A DNA stretch of 52,708 nucleotides from NCBI GenBank assembly GCA_003989065.1, contig RXIW01000018.1:1-52708 (forward strand), in the 5' to 3' direction. Position numbers and translations under genes: made by a program. Below are positions 18,662-27,364 of the stretch, in pieces. Below the pieces are notes generated by a model. The model worked only from the letters and a program-made list of their open reading frames with translations, did not search any database and was not told the origin of the DNA. Origin of the DNA: Candidatus Competibacteraceae bacterium. Its GTDB lineage: Bacteria > Pseudomonadota > Gammaproteobacteria > Competibacterales > Competibacteraceae. Position 1 is the stretch's first letter. The number at the start of each line of letters is the position of its first letter.

Positions 18662-18712
18662 GGGCTGGGTTTCTCCCGCTGGATGGAACACTGATCCGAG
18701 AATTAAGGGCTA

Positions 18713-18741
18713 TTGGGCAAGTGTGGGTCAACTAGTGTAAT
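18713..18741 (+). promoter_or_regulatory. Candidate sigma-70 promoter for the XPB operon
   Basis: TTGGGC at 18713-18718 and TGTAAT at 18736-18741 are separated by exactly 17 bases and lie 43 bases upstream of the start codon at 18785, inside the 123-base divergent region shared with the phosphofructokinase gene. The -10 box has one mismatch to consensus and the -35 box two. Confidence 0.4.
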
Positions 18742-18784
18742 TTTGTGGTCTTTCCACGCACCCGCCAGCATAGAGCGATTGATC

Positions 18785-20668
18785 ATGGCCTACGACTCGG
18801 ACGAACGACCTGCCGCGATCCAGACCCTGGTCGCCGCCTTGCAGAATCATACCGTCGACACCTTGAAACGGCTCGCTGCAGTGCTGAGTGATGAAAAGAA
18901 CAAACCGGTGCGCAAACCCGATCTGGTCGAATTCGTCCGTAGCCGGGTCATGGGGCCGCCAGACCGGACGCCGCCCATCGACGACGATCCGTTGCGCGCG
19001 CTGTGGCGGCGTTTGGATGCTTTGCAACAGGCGGCGGTGGCCGAGGTCGTCCACGGACCGAATGCCTATTTCGATGCCGAGCGCTTCGAGGCGAAATATG
19101 GCCGGACGCCAGACCTCAGTAAACTAGATTACCTAACATATCGCCAGCAGGTTTCGCTGCTGGATCTGGTGCTCTACAGCGGCGTCATGCCGAATGATCT
19201 GCGGCAACGGTTCAAAGCCTTCGTCCCCGAACCCGAGCCGGTGCGGCTCTCGCCCCAGGATGAGCTTCCCGCCGAGTGGACCCAGATTTACGAGGAATGG
19301 GATGAGCAGACCCGGACCAAGAAGGTGTATCGACGCCAAGTTCCAATCACCCGGCGTCTGACCGAGCGCGCGGCGATCCACGATCTCAGAGCAGTCCTGC
19401 GGCTGATCGATCTCGGTAAACTGGCGGTCAGCGACAAGACCCAACAGCCGGGGACAGCCGCCCTGCGGACCCTCGATGCGCTGTTGTTCGGCGGGGATTA
19501 CTACGACGACAGCGGGTACGGCAAGGATGAGAAGATCGGCCCGATCAGGGCATTTGCCTGGCCGATGCTGGTCCAAGCCGGCGGGCTGGCGTCCCTGGAC
19601 GGTAAAACGCTGCAACTGACCAAGGCTGGGCAAAAGGCTTTGGGCGAGCCGGCGGAAAAGGCTCTGGCGCGGCTGTGGCAACGCTGGTTGAAAACCACGG
19701 CGTTCGATGAACTGCGACGCATCGACTGCATCAAGGGCCAGACCGGCAAGGGCAAGCGCGCCCTGACCGCCGTGGCCGGGCGGCGCGCCGCCATCCAGCA
19801 AGCGCTGCACGGCTGCCCGCCGGGGCAATGGATCTTGGTCGACGACCTGTTCCGCCAGATGCGCGCCACCGGCGCCGGATTCGAGGTCACCCGCGATCCC
19901 TGGAGTCTGTATATCTGCGAGTCGGGCTACGGCAGCCTGGGATACGAAGGCTTCCACAGCTGGATGCTGTTGCAGGGTCGCTACGCATTATGCCTGCTGT
20001 TCGAATACGCGGCCACGCTGGGCCTGCTTGATGTGGCTTTCATCCCACCGCACGACGCCCGCCCGGATTATTACGGCAACTGGGGAACCGACGATTTTTC
20101 CTTCTTCAGCCGCTACGATGGCCTGCTCTATTTCCGGATCAATTCGTTGGGCGCCTATGTGCTCGAATTGACCGACCGTTACCAGCCGTCCGCGCCGGAA
20201 ATCGCCGCCGCGCCCGTGCCGGTGTTGCGGGTGCTGCCCAATCTGGAGATTGCCGCCGTCGGCGCGCCGCTGGAGCCGGTCGACGCCATGCTGCTCGACA
20301 GCTACGCCGAGAAAGTATCCGATGCGGTGTGGAAGCTGGAACAGGGCCGTTTGTTGGAAGCGCTGGAAGCGGGCCACGATATCGCCGTGCTGGCCGAATT
20401 GCTGGTGGCGTTGAGCGGCCAGCCGTTGCCGGAGACCGTGGCACAGTTTCTGAGCGACATGACCCGGCGCGTTCGTAGCTTGCGCGCCACCGAGACGGCC
20501 CTGTTGATCGAGTGCGCCGATGCGGTTCTGGCGACGCTGATCGCCAACGACAGCCGCACCAAACCGCATTGTTTGCTGGCGGGCGATCGTTATCTGGCGG
20601 TGCCGCTGGCGTCCGAATCCCGGTTTCGCAGCGCCCTGCGCAAGCTGGGCTATGGCCTGCCCAAATGA
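18785..20668 (+). CDS. Helicase-associated protein, XPB partner (PF13625-like)
   Basis: 627 residues, no Walker motifs. It resembles the proteins encoded next to bacterial XPB helicases, which carry the XPB/Ssl2-type helicase-associated domain; the best stretch is at the C-terminal half, where PVLRVLPNLEIAA opens a domain of alternating strands and helices ending in LIANDSRTKPHCLLAGDRYLAVP. The N-terminal 130 residues are helical and SAP-like in character (TLKRLAAVLSDEKNKPVRKPDLVEFVR). The frame is open to 18713, but the ATG at 18785 is preferred; its binding site is weak. The stop codon overlaps the helicase start as ATGA, so the two are translationally coupled and probably act together, the larger protein perhaps guiding or regulating the helicase on DNA. 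Confidence 0.8.
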   Translation: MAYDSDERPAAIQTLVAALQNHTVDTLKRLAAVLSDEKNKPVRKPDLVEFVRSRVMGPPDRTPPIDDDPLRALWRRLDALQQAAVAEVVHGPNAYFDAERFEAKYGRTPDLSKLDYLTYRQQVSLLDLVLYSGVMPNDLRQRFKAFVPEPEPVRLSPQDELPAEWTQIYEEWDEQTRTKKVYRRQVPITRRLTERAAIHDLRAVLRLIDLGKLAVSDKTQQPGTAALRTLDALLFGGDYYDDSGYGKDEKIGPIRAFAWPMLVQAGGLASLDGKTLQLTKAGQKALGEPAEKALARLWQRWLKTTAFDELRRIDCIKGQTGKGKRALTAVAGRRAAIQQALHGCPPGQWILVDDLFRQMRATGAGFEVTRDPWSLYICESGYGSLGYEGFHSWMLLQGRYALCLLFEYAATLGLLDVAFIPPHDARPDYYGNWGTDDFSFFSRYDGLLYFRINSLGAYVLELTDRYQPSAPEIAAAPVPVLRVLPNLEIAAVGAPLEPVDAMLLDSYAEKVSDAVWKLEQGRLLEALEAGHDIAVLAELLVALSGQPLPETVAQFLSDMTRRVRSLRATETALLIECADAVLATLIANDSRTKPHCLLAGDRYLAVPLASESRFRSALRKLGYGLPK

Positions 20669-22338
20669 GCGCTTACGTTCCGGAAAATCCGCTGATCGTG
20701 CAAAGCGATCACACAGTGCTGCTGGAAGTGCATTCGCCCCACGCCGAAGTCGCGCGCGAGGCGATCGTGCCGTTCGCCGAACTGCTCAAGAGCCCCGAGC
20801 ATATCCACACCTACCGCATCACACCGCTCAGCATCTGGAACGCCCGCGCCGCTGGGTTGGACACCCAGGCCATGATTGCAGTGCTGGATCGCTATGCCAA
20901 ATATCCGGTGCCGGCGGGGGTGGCGCAGGAAATCGAAGCCCTGGGTCGGCGTTATGGACTGGTGGTGCTCGAACGCGACGACCTGGGACTGGTGATGCGG
21001 GTGAGCGATGCGCCACTGGCCGAATTGTTGGCGCGCGACCGTTTGGTAGCGCCCTTGCTGGGCGAACGGCTGGCGGAATTGCGCTTCCGCATCCGGTTGG
21101 AGGTGCGGGGCCTGCTCAAACAGGCGCTGGTGACCCTCGGTTATCCCGCCGATGATCTGGCCGGCTACGCCGAGGGCCAGGAATTGCCGCTGCGTCTGCG
21201 CCAAACCACGGTCGACGGGGCAGACTTCATGGTCCGCGATTATCAGCATGCGGCGGCAGCAGCCTTTTATCAGGGTGGTGAGGCGCGCGGTGGCAGCGGG
21301 GTGATCGTGCTGCCTTGTGGGGCCGGCAAGACCATCGTCGGTATGGCGGCGATGGCCCTGGTGCAGGAGAACACCTTGATCCTGACCACCAGCCAGACTT
21401 CGATGGAACAATGGCGGCGGGAGTTGCTGGACAAGACCGATCTGCCGCCGGACGCCATCGCCGAGTACAGCAGCCAGCGCAAGGAAACCGGGCCGGTGAC
21501 GCTGGCGACCTATCAGATATTGACCTGGCGACCGAGTCGGGAGGACGAGTTCGTCCATTTCGGCCTGTTTCACGCCCGGGCCTGGGGATTGATCATCTAC
21601 GACGAGGTGCATTTGTTGCCCGCGCCGGTGTTTCGCATCACCGCCGAACTGCAATCGCGCCGCCGCCTGGGCTTGACCGCCACCCTGATTCGGGAGGATG
21701 GTCTGGAAGGCGACGTGTTCGCGTTGATCGGTCCCAAGCGCTACGACCTGCCCTGGCGCGAGCTGGAGGGGCAGGGTTGGATCGCCGCGGCTGATTGCAC
21801 CGAAATTCGGATCGCCCAGACCCCGGAACGAGACATGGAATATGCGCTGACGCCCCGGCGGCAACAGTTCCGGGTGGCGGCCGAGAATCCCCGCAAGCAG
21901 GCAGTCGTGGCTGAACTGTTGGAGCGCGAGGCGGGGCATCGCATCCTGATCATCGGTGAGTACATCAGCCAGGTCGAGGCGCTGGCAGCGGGGACCGGTT
22001 TTCCAATAGTGACCGGCAAGACGCCGCAGAGCGAGCGGGAGCGGCTGTATCAGGCGTTTCGCGAAGGGACGGTGCCAGGCTTGGTGCTGTCGCGGGTGGG
22101 CAACTTCGCCGTGGATTTGCCGGATGCCGACGTGTTGATTCAAGTATCCGGCAAGTACGGCTCGCGCCAGGAGGAGGCGCAGCGTTTGGGGCGGGTGTTG
22201 CGGCCCAAGCGGGATGGACGGCGGGCGCGTTTCTATACCCTGGTCAGCCTGCGAACCTGCGAAGAGGATTTCGCGCGCCACCGCCAATTGTTCCTGACCG
22301 AGCAAGGTTACAGTTATCGGATCGAGACGCGGGGCTGA
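20665..22338 (+). CDS. XPB/Ssl2-type DNA repair helicase
   Basis: 557 residues, the bacterial XPB size. Superfamily 2 motifs are all visible: Walker A LPCGAGKT, TSQTSMEQWRREL (Ia), YDEVHLL (II), GLTATL (III) and QRLGRVLRP (VI). Immediately after motif III comes REDG, the RED motif that distinguishes XPB from other SF2 helicases and is needed for DNA unwinding. The N-terminal 170 residues hold the damage-recognition-like domain. In eukaryotes XPB opens DNA in TFIIH; bacterial homologues have 3'-5' helicase activity and an unsettled role in repair. The start codon overlaps the upstream gene by 4 bases. It ends 33 bases before the convergent tag gene. Confidence 0.93.
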   Translation: MSAYVPENPLIVQSDHTVLLEVHSPHAEVAREAIVPFAELLKSPEHIHTYRITPLSIWNARAAGLDTQAMIAVLDRYAKYPVPAGVAQEIEALGRRYGLVVLERDDLGLVMRVSDAPLAELLARDRLVAPLLGERLAELRFRIRLEVRGLLKQALVTLGYPADDLAGYAEGQELPLRLRQTTVDGADFMVRDYQHAAAAAFYQGGEARGGSGVIVLPCGAGKTIVGMAAMALVQENTLILTTSQTSMEQWRRELLDKTDLPPDAIAEYSSQRKETGPVTLATYQILTWRPSREDEFVHFGLFHARAWGLIIYDEVHLLPAPVFRITAELQSRRRLGLTATLIREDGLEGDVFALIGPKRYDLPWRELEGQGWIAAADCTEIRIAQTPERDMEYALTPRRQQFRVAAENPRKQAVVAELLEREAGHRILIIGEYISQVEALAAGTGFPIVTGKTPQSERERLYQAFREGTVPGLVLSRVGNFAVDLPDADVLIQVSGKYGSRQEEAQRLGRVLRPKRDGRRARFYTLVSLRTCEEDFARHRQLFLTEQGYSYRIETRG

Positions 22339-22371
22339 GCGTCGGAGTCGGAATGTTCGGTGCGGTTTTGC

Positions 22372-22956
22372 TCAGTCCTGCGTCGGCGCAGCGGACAGCT
22401 CTTGGTGGCGGAAACAGCCGACCAGATGATCGTTGACCAGGCCGACCGCCTGCATGAAGGCGTAGCAGATGGTCGGCCCGACGAAGGTGAAGCCGAGTCG
22501 CTTCAGATCCCGGCTCATCGCATCGGCGGTCGGGTCGCGAGCCGGTATCCCGTCCAGCGTGATCCAGGCGTTCTGTCGCGGCTGGCCGTCGACATAGCGC
22601 CATAGGAAGGCCGCGAAGCTGTCGTGCTGTTCCCGAATGCGTAGATAGCCCTGGGCATTGCGGATCGCGGCCTGGATCTTGAGGCGATTGCGCACGATAC
22701 CGGGGTTGGCGAGCAGGCGGGCGATCTGACTGGCGTCGTAACGGGCGATGCGTTCCGGATCGAAGTGATCGAAGGCGACGCGATAGTGCTCCCGTTTGCG
22801 CAGGATGGTGAGCCAGCTGAGGCCGGCTTGCGCCCCTTCGAGAATCAGGAATTCGAACAGGCGACGGTCGTCGTGCAGCGGCACGCCCCACTCGCGATCG
22901 TGATAGTCGACATACAGCGGATCGGTTCCGCACCAGGGGCAGCGTTGGTGGTTCAT
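22372..22956 (-). CDS. tag: DNA-3-methyladenine glycosylase I
   Basis: 194 residues (E. coli Tag has 187). It removes 3-methyladenine from alkylated DNA. The zinc site is complete: the first Cys in MNHQRCPWCG, His in YHDREWG, and His/Cys in NDHLVGCFRH. The substrate-binding region FLILEGAQAGLSW with its conserved Glu is intact. The frame extends to 23007, but the ATG at 22956 gives the family N-terminus. It is the last gene of the minus-strand run AraC-TatD-TcdA-Tag, 7 bases after tcdA. Confidence 0.95.
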   Translation of the reverse strand: MNHQRCPWCGTDPLYVDYHDREWGVPLHDDRRLFEFLILEGAQAGLSWLTILRKREHYRVAFDHFDPERIARYDASQIARLLANPGIVRNRLKIQAAIRNAQGYLRIREQHDSFAAFLWRYVDGQPRQNAWITLDGIPARDPTADAMSRDLKRLGFTFVGPTICYAFMQAVGLVNDHLVGCFRHQELSAAPTQD

Positions 22957-22963
22957 GAGCGCT

Positions 22964-23749
22964 TTATGCGATCGGGTGGGCGCTGGCGGTTTCCAGCAGC
23001 CGGCCAATGATGAACCCCGCCAGCAGGATGCCGAACAGCGCCGGTAGATAGGAGATGGTGCCGTTGACCGCGCGGGGGTGGCCGGGTGTATCGCCGCCGA
23101 TCGGTTGATGGGGCAGGGGCGGGCGGCGCGGTTCGTCGCTGTAGACCACCGGGTAGTTGAGCGGCGCGGCCAATTCCCGCAGTTGGCGGCGCAGTTCGCG
23201 GGCCAGCGGACAGACCTGGGTCTGATTCAACTGCGCCACTCGCACCCGGCTGACGTCCAGGCAATTGCCCGCGCCCAGCGCCGAGATCACCGGCACGCCT
23301 TGCCGATGGCAGGCCGCCACCAGCGCTGCTTTGCAGGCGATGCTGTCGATGCAGTCGGCGACGAAATCGTAGCCAGGCCCAGTTTCCGAGCCCGCCGGCA
23401 GCGCCGGATGGCGCATCGTCAGCACATCGTCCGCGGCTTCCGGCTGGAGAAAGGCGCGGATCGGCCTCAGCTCGAGGGTTGGATCGATATCGCGCAGGCG
23501 TTCCACCATGACCTCGACCTTGGGGCGGCCCAGGGTCGAGTGCAGAGCCAGCAGCTGGCGGTTGAGATTGGACGGGGAGACGACATCGTGATCGAGCAGG
23601 GTCAGGCGACCGATGCCGGCTCGACCCAAGGCTTCGGCGGTATAACCGCCGACTCCGCCCAAGCCGGCCACCAGCACATGGGCGGCCTTCAACCGCGCCA
23701 GCCCTTCGGTCCCGATCAGGATTTCAGTACGCGCTTGCGGATAGGGCAT
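22964..23749 (-). CDS. tcdA: tRNA threonylcarbamoyladenosine dehydratase TcdA
   Basis: 261 residues, the E1-like enzyme that uses ATP to dehydrate t6A37 of tRNA to the cyclic ct6A form. Motifs: AGLGGVGGYTAEALGRAGIG nucleotide loop, DHDVVSPSNLNRQ with the catalytic Arg, GRPKVEVM, DCIDS, and the C-terminal NGTISYLPALFG with a hydrophobic tail that is membrane-associated in E. coli. Its start overlaps the end of the tatD-like gene by 26 bases, showing tight translational coupling. Confidence 0.93.
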   Translation of the reverse strand: MPYPQARTEILIGTEGLARLKAAHVLVAGLGGVGGYTAEALGRAGIGRLTLLDHDVVSPSNLNRQLLALHSTLGRPKVEVMVERLRDIDPTLELRPIRAFLQPEAADDVLTMRHPALPAGSETGPGYDFVADCIDSIACKAALVAACHRQGVPVISALGAGNCLDVSRVRVAQLNQTQVCPLARELRRQLRELAAPLNYPVVYSDEPRRPPLPHQPIGGDTPGHPRAVNGTISYLPALFGILLAGFIIGRLLETASAHPIA

Positions 23750-24518
23750 CGGGCAACCGGAATAAGCGATGGGCGTTTTCAGTGGTGGCAGCGGCGATGG
23801 CGGCCGGGTCGCTATTGCGCAACTCAGCGACGCAAGCCAGCACCTCGGCCAAATAGGCCGGTTCGTTGCGCTGGCCGGGATGGGTGCTCAGCGGCTGATC
23901 GGGTGCATCGGTTTCCAGCAGGAAGCCGTCCATGGGCAGGACTTTCATCAGACCACGCAGGCGGGTAGCCTTCGGATAGGTCAGCGGACCGCCGAAACTG
24001 AGCAGAATCCCCAGATCCAGCAGTCGCCGGGCTTGATCCTCGCTGCCGGAAAAGCTGTGCACCACCCCGCGCACCCCGGCGAAGCGCCGGACCATCTTGA
24101 TGACCTGATCGACCGCATGGCGGGCATGGATCACCACCGGTAGATCGTGGCGGCGAGCCAGCTGCAACTGGCCGGCGAAATACTCGGCCTGGCGGTCGGG
24201 GTCGAGATCCGGCAAATAGTAGTCCAAGCCGCATTCGCCGATTGCCACCGGCCGTTCCCGGGCCAGCCAATCGGATAACTGATCCAGATGGTCCGGGCGA
24301 TGCTCGGCCAGAAAGGCCGGATGCAAGCCATAGCAGGGGTACAGGCCCGGATAGTCGGCCGCGACCGCTTTGAGCTTGGGCCATAGCCGGGCGGAGACCG
24401 CCGCCAGGATCTGCGCCTCCACCCCGACAGCGCGCGCTCGTCGGTAGGCGGCTGGGCGATCGGCGTCGAAGCTGACGTCGTCGAAATGGTTGTGGCTGTC
24501 GATCAGGCTCATCGGCAT
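23724..24518 (-). CDS. TatD family metal-dependent hydrolase
   Basis: 264 residues, a TIM-barrel metal hydrolase close to E. coli YjjV. The first metal site is DSHNHFDD, then GECGLDYY with the bridging Glu, VIHAR, HSFSGS and LETDAP with the catalytic Asp. Family members act as DNases or on other phosphoesters in repair and RNA processing. M3 at 24512 is an equally good start. It sits 13 bases after the AraC gene and overlaps tcdA. Confidence 0.92.
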   Translation of the reverse strand: MPMSLIDSHNHFDDVSFDADRPAAYRRARAVGVEAQILAAVSARLWPKLKAVAADYPGLYPCYGLHPAFLAEHRPDHLDQLSDWLARERPVAIGECGLDYYLPDLDPDRQAEYFAGQLQLARRHDLPVVIHARHAVDQVIKMVRRFAGVRGVVHSFSGSEDQARRLLDLGILLSFGGPLTYPKATRLRGLMKVLPMDGFLLETDAPDQPLSTHPGQRNEPAYLAEVLACVAELRNSDPAAIAAATTENAHRLFRLPDALSASAY

Positions 24519-24531
24519 GCGATCCGGTCTC

Positions 24532-25299
24532 TCAGGCGATGACGATCCGCACGTTGGCGGCCCGGCCGAAGACCGAGGATGGGGTGATGCCGAACATGTT
24601 GCGAAACGCGCGGCTGAAATGCGAGGAATCGGCGAAGCCCGCGCCCAATGCCGCGTCGGTGAGGGTCTGGTCCTTGGCGATCAGGGCCGCCACCACTCGC
24701 ATGCGATGCCACTGGCGGAACCGGCGGATCGGCACCCCGACCTCTTCCTTGAACAGATGCACCAAGCGGGTCGGCGACAGGTTGACGTATTCGGCCAGTT
24801 CGGTCATCGAGTAACTGTGGGTCAGGTCTTCCTTCATCAATCGAATCACCCGCTGGATACGGCCATCCAGCGGGTGGTGGCGTTCCTGCGGGTCCGGCGG
24901 CGGAATCAGTGGGTCGAGCAGATCGTGGATCGCCGACGCATCGGGCGGATGCTCCCAGATCTCCCGCAGGGCCGCCAGGACTTCCGGCTCGTGCGCCAGT
25001 TCGTAGAGGCACTGCCATTCGCCTTCCAGCATGGCGTTCTGCAGAGCAGGGTAGTCCGGTCCTTCCGGCTCGACGAACAGGATCGCCATGATGGCGCCCC
25101 CGACCTGGATGGCGTTGAGACAGCCCGGCGGAACCAGCACGCTGCGGCATTCCTGCCAGACGCTGCTCTCGCTCTCCAGCACCCGGAACGGTTTGTCGAT
25201 GCCCACGCACAGAGCAGCGGAGCCCAGCCGGTGTTCGGAAATATCCGGTAGGTGGCCGATGAAAAGGCCACGATTTTGCCATAGATACAGCTTGCTCAA
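24532..25299 (-). CDS. AraC family transcriptional regulator
   Basis: 255 residues. The C-terminal 100 residues are a typical AraC/XylS DNA-binding domain with two helix-turn-helix motifs (YSMTELAEYVNLSPTRLVHLFKEEVG and TLTDAALGAGFADSSHFSRAFRNMFGITPS). The N-terminal part is a cupin-like ligand domain, not clearly assigned. The start appears to be TTG (TTGAGCAAGCTG) with AAAGG 7 bases upstream; no ATG is available before residue 70. It is transcribed divergently from the GMC oxidoreductase and is the obvious candidate to control it, although it also leads the TatD-TcdA-Tag run. Confidence 0.92.
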   Translation of the reverse strand: MSKLYLWQNRGLFIGHLPDISEHRLGSAALCVGIDKPFRVLESESSVWQECRSVLVPPGCLNAIQVGGAIMAILFVEPEGPDYPALQNAMLEGEWQCLYELAHEPEVLAALREIWEHPPDASAIHDLLDPLIPPPDPQERHHPLDGRIQRVIRLMKEDLTHSYSMTELAEYVNLSPTRLVHLFKEEVGVPIRRFRQWHRMRVVAALIAKDQTLTDAALGAGFADSSHFSRAFRNMFGITPSSVFGRAANVRIVIA

Positions 25300-25589
25300 G
25301 ATAGTGCCTTTGGGGTGGGGAACGAGGGTTGTTGTTATGACTCATCGGGGTGGCTGAGCGTGCGTCGGCTGACCCCGACCCGCTTGCGAGCGCCACCTGT
25401 CATGGAATTGTAGTGCTCCCATCCACGATTGTCGTGTCGTCTCCCTGCCCTGGCCAGTTTCGGCAAATCGCTGCCACTTTCGACAAGCTCCGCGCCGCCA
25501 AAGCCTTTAGTCTCGTCAAATCCGTCACTTCCATCACCAGAACCCGACCAACGATCGTCCGGCCAAGCACCGGGCAAAGGATGGACCGC
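25300..25589. other. Divergent intergenic region between the AraC regulator and GMC oxidoreductase
   Basis: 290 bases without a convincing gene, although the oxidoreductase frame stays open through it. It should hold both promoters and any AraC-type operator. I see no clear -35/-10 pair, long inverted repeat or terminator. Confidence 0.5.
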
Positions 25590-27182
25590 ATGTACGATTA
25601 CCTCATCGTAGGCGCAGGGTCGGCCGGTTGTGTGCTGGCCAATCGCTTGTCCGCCGATCCGAACCGGCAGGTCTGCCTGCTGGAAGCCGGTCCCGAGGAC
25701 GCCAGCCCGTGGATTCACATACCGGCGGGCCTCTTCTTCATGATGCGCAGCAAGACGCTGAACTGGCGTTACCGGACCGAGCCGCAGTCGGCATTGTACG
25801 ATCGCCGCTTGTTCTGGCCGCGCGGCAAGACCCTGGGCGGCAGCAGCTCCAGCAACGCCATGGTGTATACCCGCGGCCATCGGTCGGATTACGATCATTG
25901 GGCCGAGCTGGGCAACGCAGGTTGGAGTTACGCCGATCTGTTGCCGCTGTTCAAGCGCTGCCAGCATCAGGAGCGCGGTCCATCCGAGCATCACGGCGTC
26001 GGCGGGCCACTCAACGTCGCCGACCCGCGCCAGCGCGGTGAGATCAGCGAAGTGTTCGTCCGCGCCGCCGGTGAGGCGGGTTATCCGCTCAGCGACGACT
26101 TCAACGGGGCCGAGCAGGAAGGGGTCGGCTTCTATCAGCTGACTCAAAAGGATGGCCGGCGTTGCAGCAGCGCGCGAGCCTATCTGCATCCGGTGCGCGC
26201 CCGCCCGAATCTGACGGTCATCACCGATGCCCTGGTCAGTCGAGTGCTGTTCGAGGGCCATCGGGCCATCGGGGTGCGCTATCTCGATCGGGCCGGGCAG
26301 ACGTTCGACCTGCGGGCCCGGCGCGAAGTGGTGCTGGCGGGCGGGGCGATCAACTCGCCGCAGCTGCTGTTGTTGTCCGGGGTCGGCCCGCGCGCCGAGC
26401 TGGAACGGCACGGTATCGCCCAGGTTCATGAACTGCCGGGGGTCGGCCAGAATCTGCAGGATCATCTGGACGTGATCGTCGCCTGCCGCGAACGTCGCCG
26501 CGCCTCCTACGGCTTTGCGCTGTCGTTCCTGCCGCGACTGTTGCAAGGCATCGTCGACTTCCGACGGCATGGTCGCGGGTTCCTGACCAGCAACATGGCC
26601 GAGGCCGGCGGCTTCGTCAAAACCGACCCGGCGTTGCCACGACCCAATATTCAATATCACCTGACCGCGACCATTCTCGACGACCATGGTCTGCGCATCT
26701 GGTACGGCTACGGCTACTCGCTGCATGTCTGCGATCTGCGGCCCAAGAGCCGCGGCGCGCTCACCCTGCGCAGCGCCGATCCCCGCGATCCGCCCTGTCT
26801 CCAGCCCCATTACCTGAGCCACCCCGACGACCTGGAGACCCTGCTGGCCGGGGTCAAGACCTGCCGGAAAATCCTGGCCGCGTCGGCGTTCGACCTTTAC
26901 CGGGGTGAGGAGCTGTTCCCCGGCGCCGCCGTGCAAAGCGACGATGAGCTGCGAGAGTTCATCCGTCGGCGGGCCGAGAGCATCTATCACCCGGTCGGTA
27001 GCTGCAAGATGGGCCGCGACGCCCTGGCCGTGGTGGACGAACGCCTGCGGGTGCACGGCCTGCACGGCTTGCGGGTGGTGGACGCCTCGATCATGCCGAC
27101 CCTGATCGGCGGCAACACCAACGCCCCGACCATGGTCATCGGCGAGAAAGGGGCGGATCTGATCCAGACCGACCACGCCTGA
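25590..27182 (+). CDS. GMC family FAD-dependent oxidoreductase (choline/alcohol dehydrogenase-like)
   Basis: 530 residues. The N-terminal FAD-binding motif is GAGSAGCVLANRL, GMC signature 1 is around GGSSSSNAM, signature 2 is GAINSPQLLLLSGVGP, and the C-terminal active-site block has YHPVGSCKMG (catalytic His) and GGNTNAP (second catalytic residue Asn). It oxidises an alcohol to an aldehyde, with a preference for aliphatic alcohols or choline in close relatives. The open frame runs 80 codons further upstream; the ATG at 25590 fits the BetA-like N-terminus (MYDYLIVGAG) and has AAGGATGG upstream, while the ATG at 25581 is too close to its binding site. Divergent from the AraC gene. Confidence 0.92.
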   Translation: MYDYLIVGAGSAGCVLANRLSADPNRQVCLLEAGPEDASPWIHIPAGLFFMMRSKTLNWRYRTEPQSALYDRRLFWPRGKTLGGSSSSNAMVYTRGHRSDYDHWAELGNAGWSYADLLPLFKRCQHQERGPSEHHGVGGPLNVADPRQRGEISEVFVRAAGEAGYPLSDDFNGAEQEGVGFYQLTQKDGRRCSSARAYLHPVRARPNLTVITDALVSRVLFEGHRAIGVRYLDRAGQTFDLRARREVVLAGGAINSPQLLLLSGVGPRAELERHGIAQVHELPGVGQNLQDHLDVIVACRERRRASYGFALSFLPRLLQGIVDFRRHGRGFLTSNMAEAGGFVKTDPALPRPNIQYHLTATILDDHGLRIWYGYGYSLHVCDLRPKSRGALTLRSADPRDPPCLQPHYLSHPDDLETLLAGVKTCRKILAASAFDLYRGEELFPGAAVQSDDELREFIRRRAESIYHPVGSCKMGRDALAVVDERLRVHGLHGLRVVDASIMPTLIGGNTNAPTMVIGEKGADLIQTDHA

Positions 27183-27263
27183 CGGTAGCCAGGGCGCGCC
27201 GTTCCCGCCATCGGGGTGGCGACGCCCGCCGCGAACAGGCGCGCGATCGCCTGGCAGGTCGTT

Positions 27264-27292
27264 TTGGCGCGCATCGGAAAAGGGTCTAAACT
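27264..27292 (+). promoter_or_regulatory. Candidate promoter for sthA
   Basis: TTGGCG (27264-27269) and TAAACT (27287-27292) are spaced by 17 bases, 72 bases upstream of the sthA start in a 182-base intergenic region. Each box has two mismatches to the sigma-70 consensus. Confidence 0.4.
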
Positions 27293-27364
27293 ATCCGCCC
27301 AGAATGATTCCAACGACAGCGGAAACGGCCCGTCACTCCGCAAAAACCACCAACGAGCGCGACA

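Noticed and set aside
16511..18694. A 727-codon plus-strand open frame opposite the phosphofructokinase gene
   Set aside because: Antisense shadow: the minus-strand protein has complete PFK motifs, while this one is compositionally biased to His, Gln, Asp and Gly.
22370..22960. Plus-strand start of a gene after the XPB helicase
   Set aside because: Frames there are short and lie opposite tag, which has a complete zinc site.
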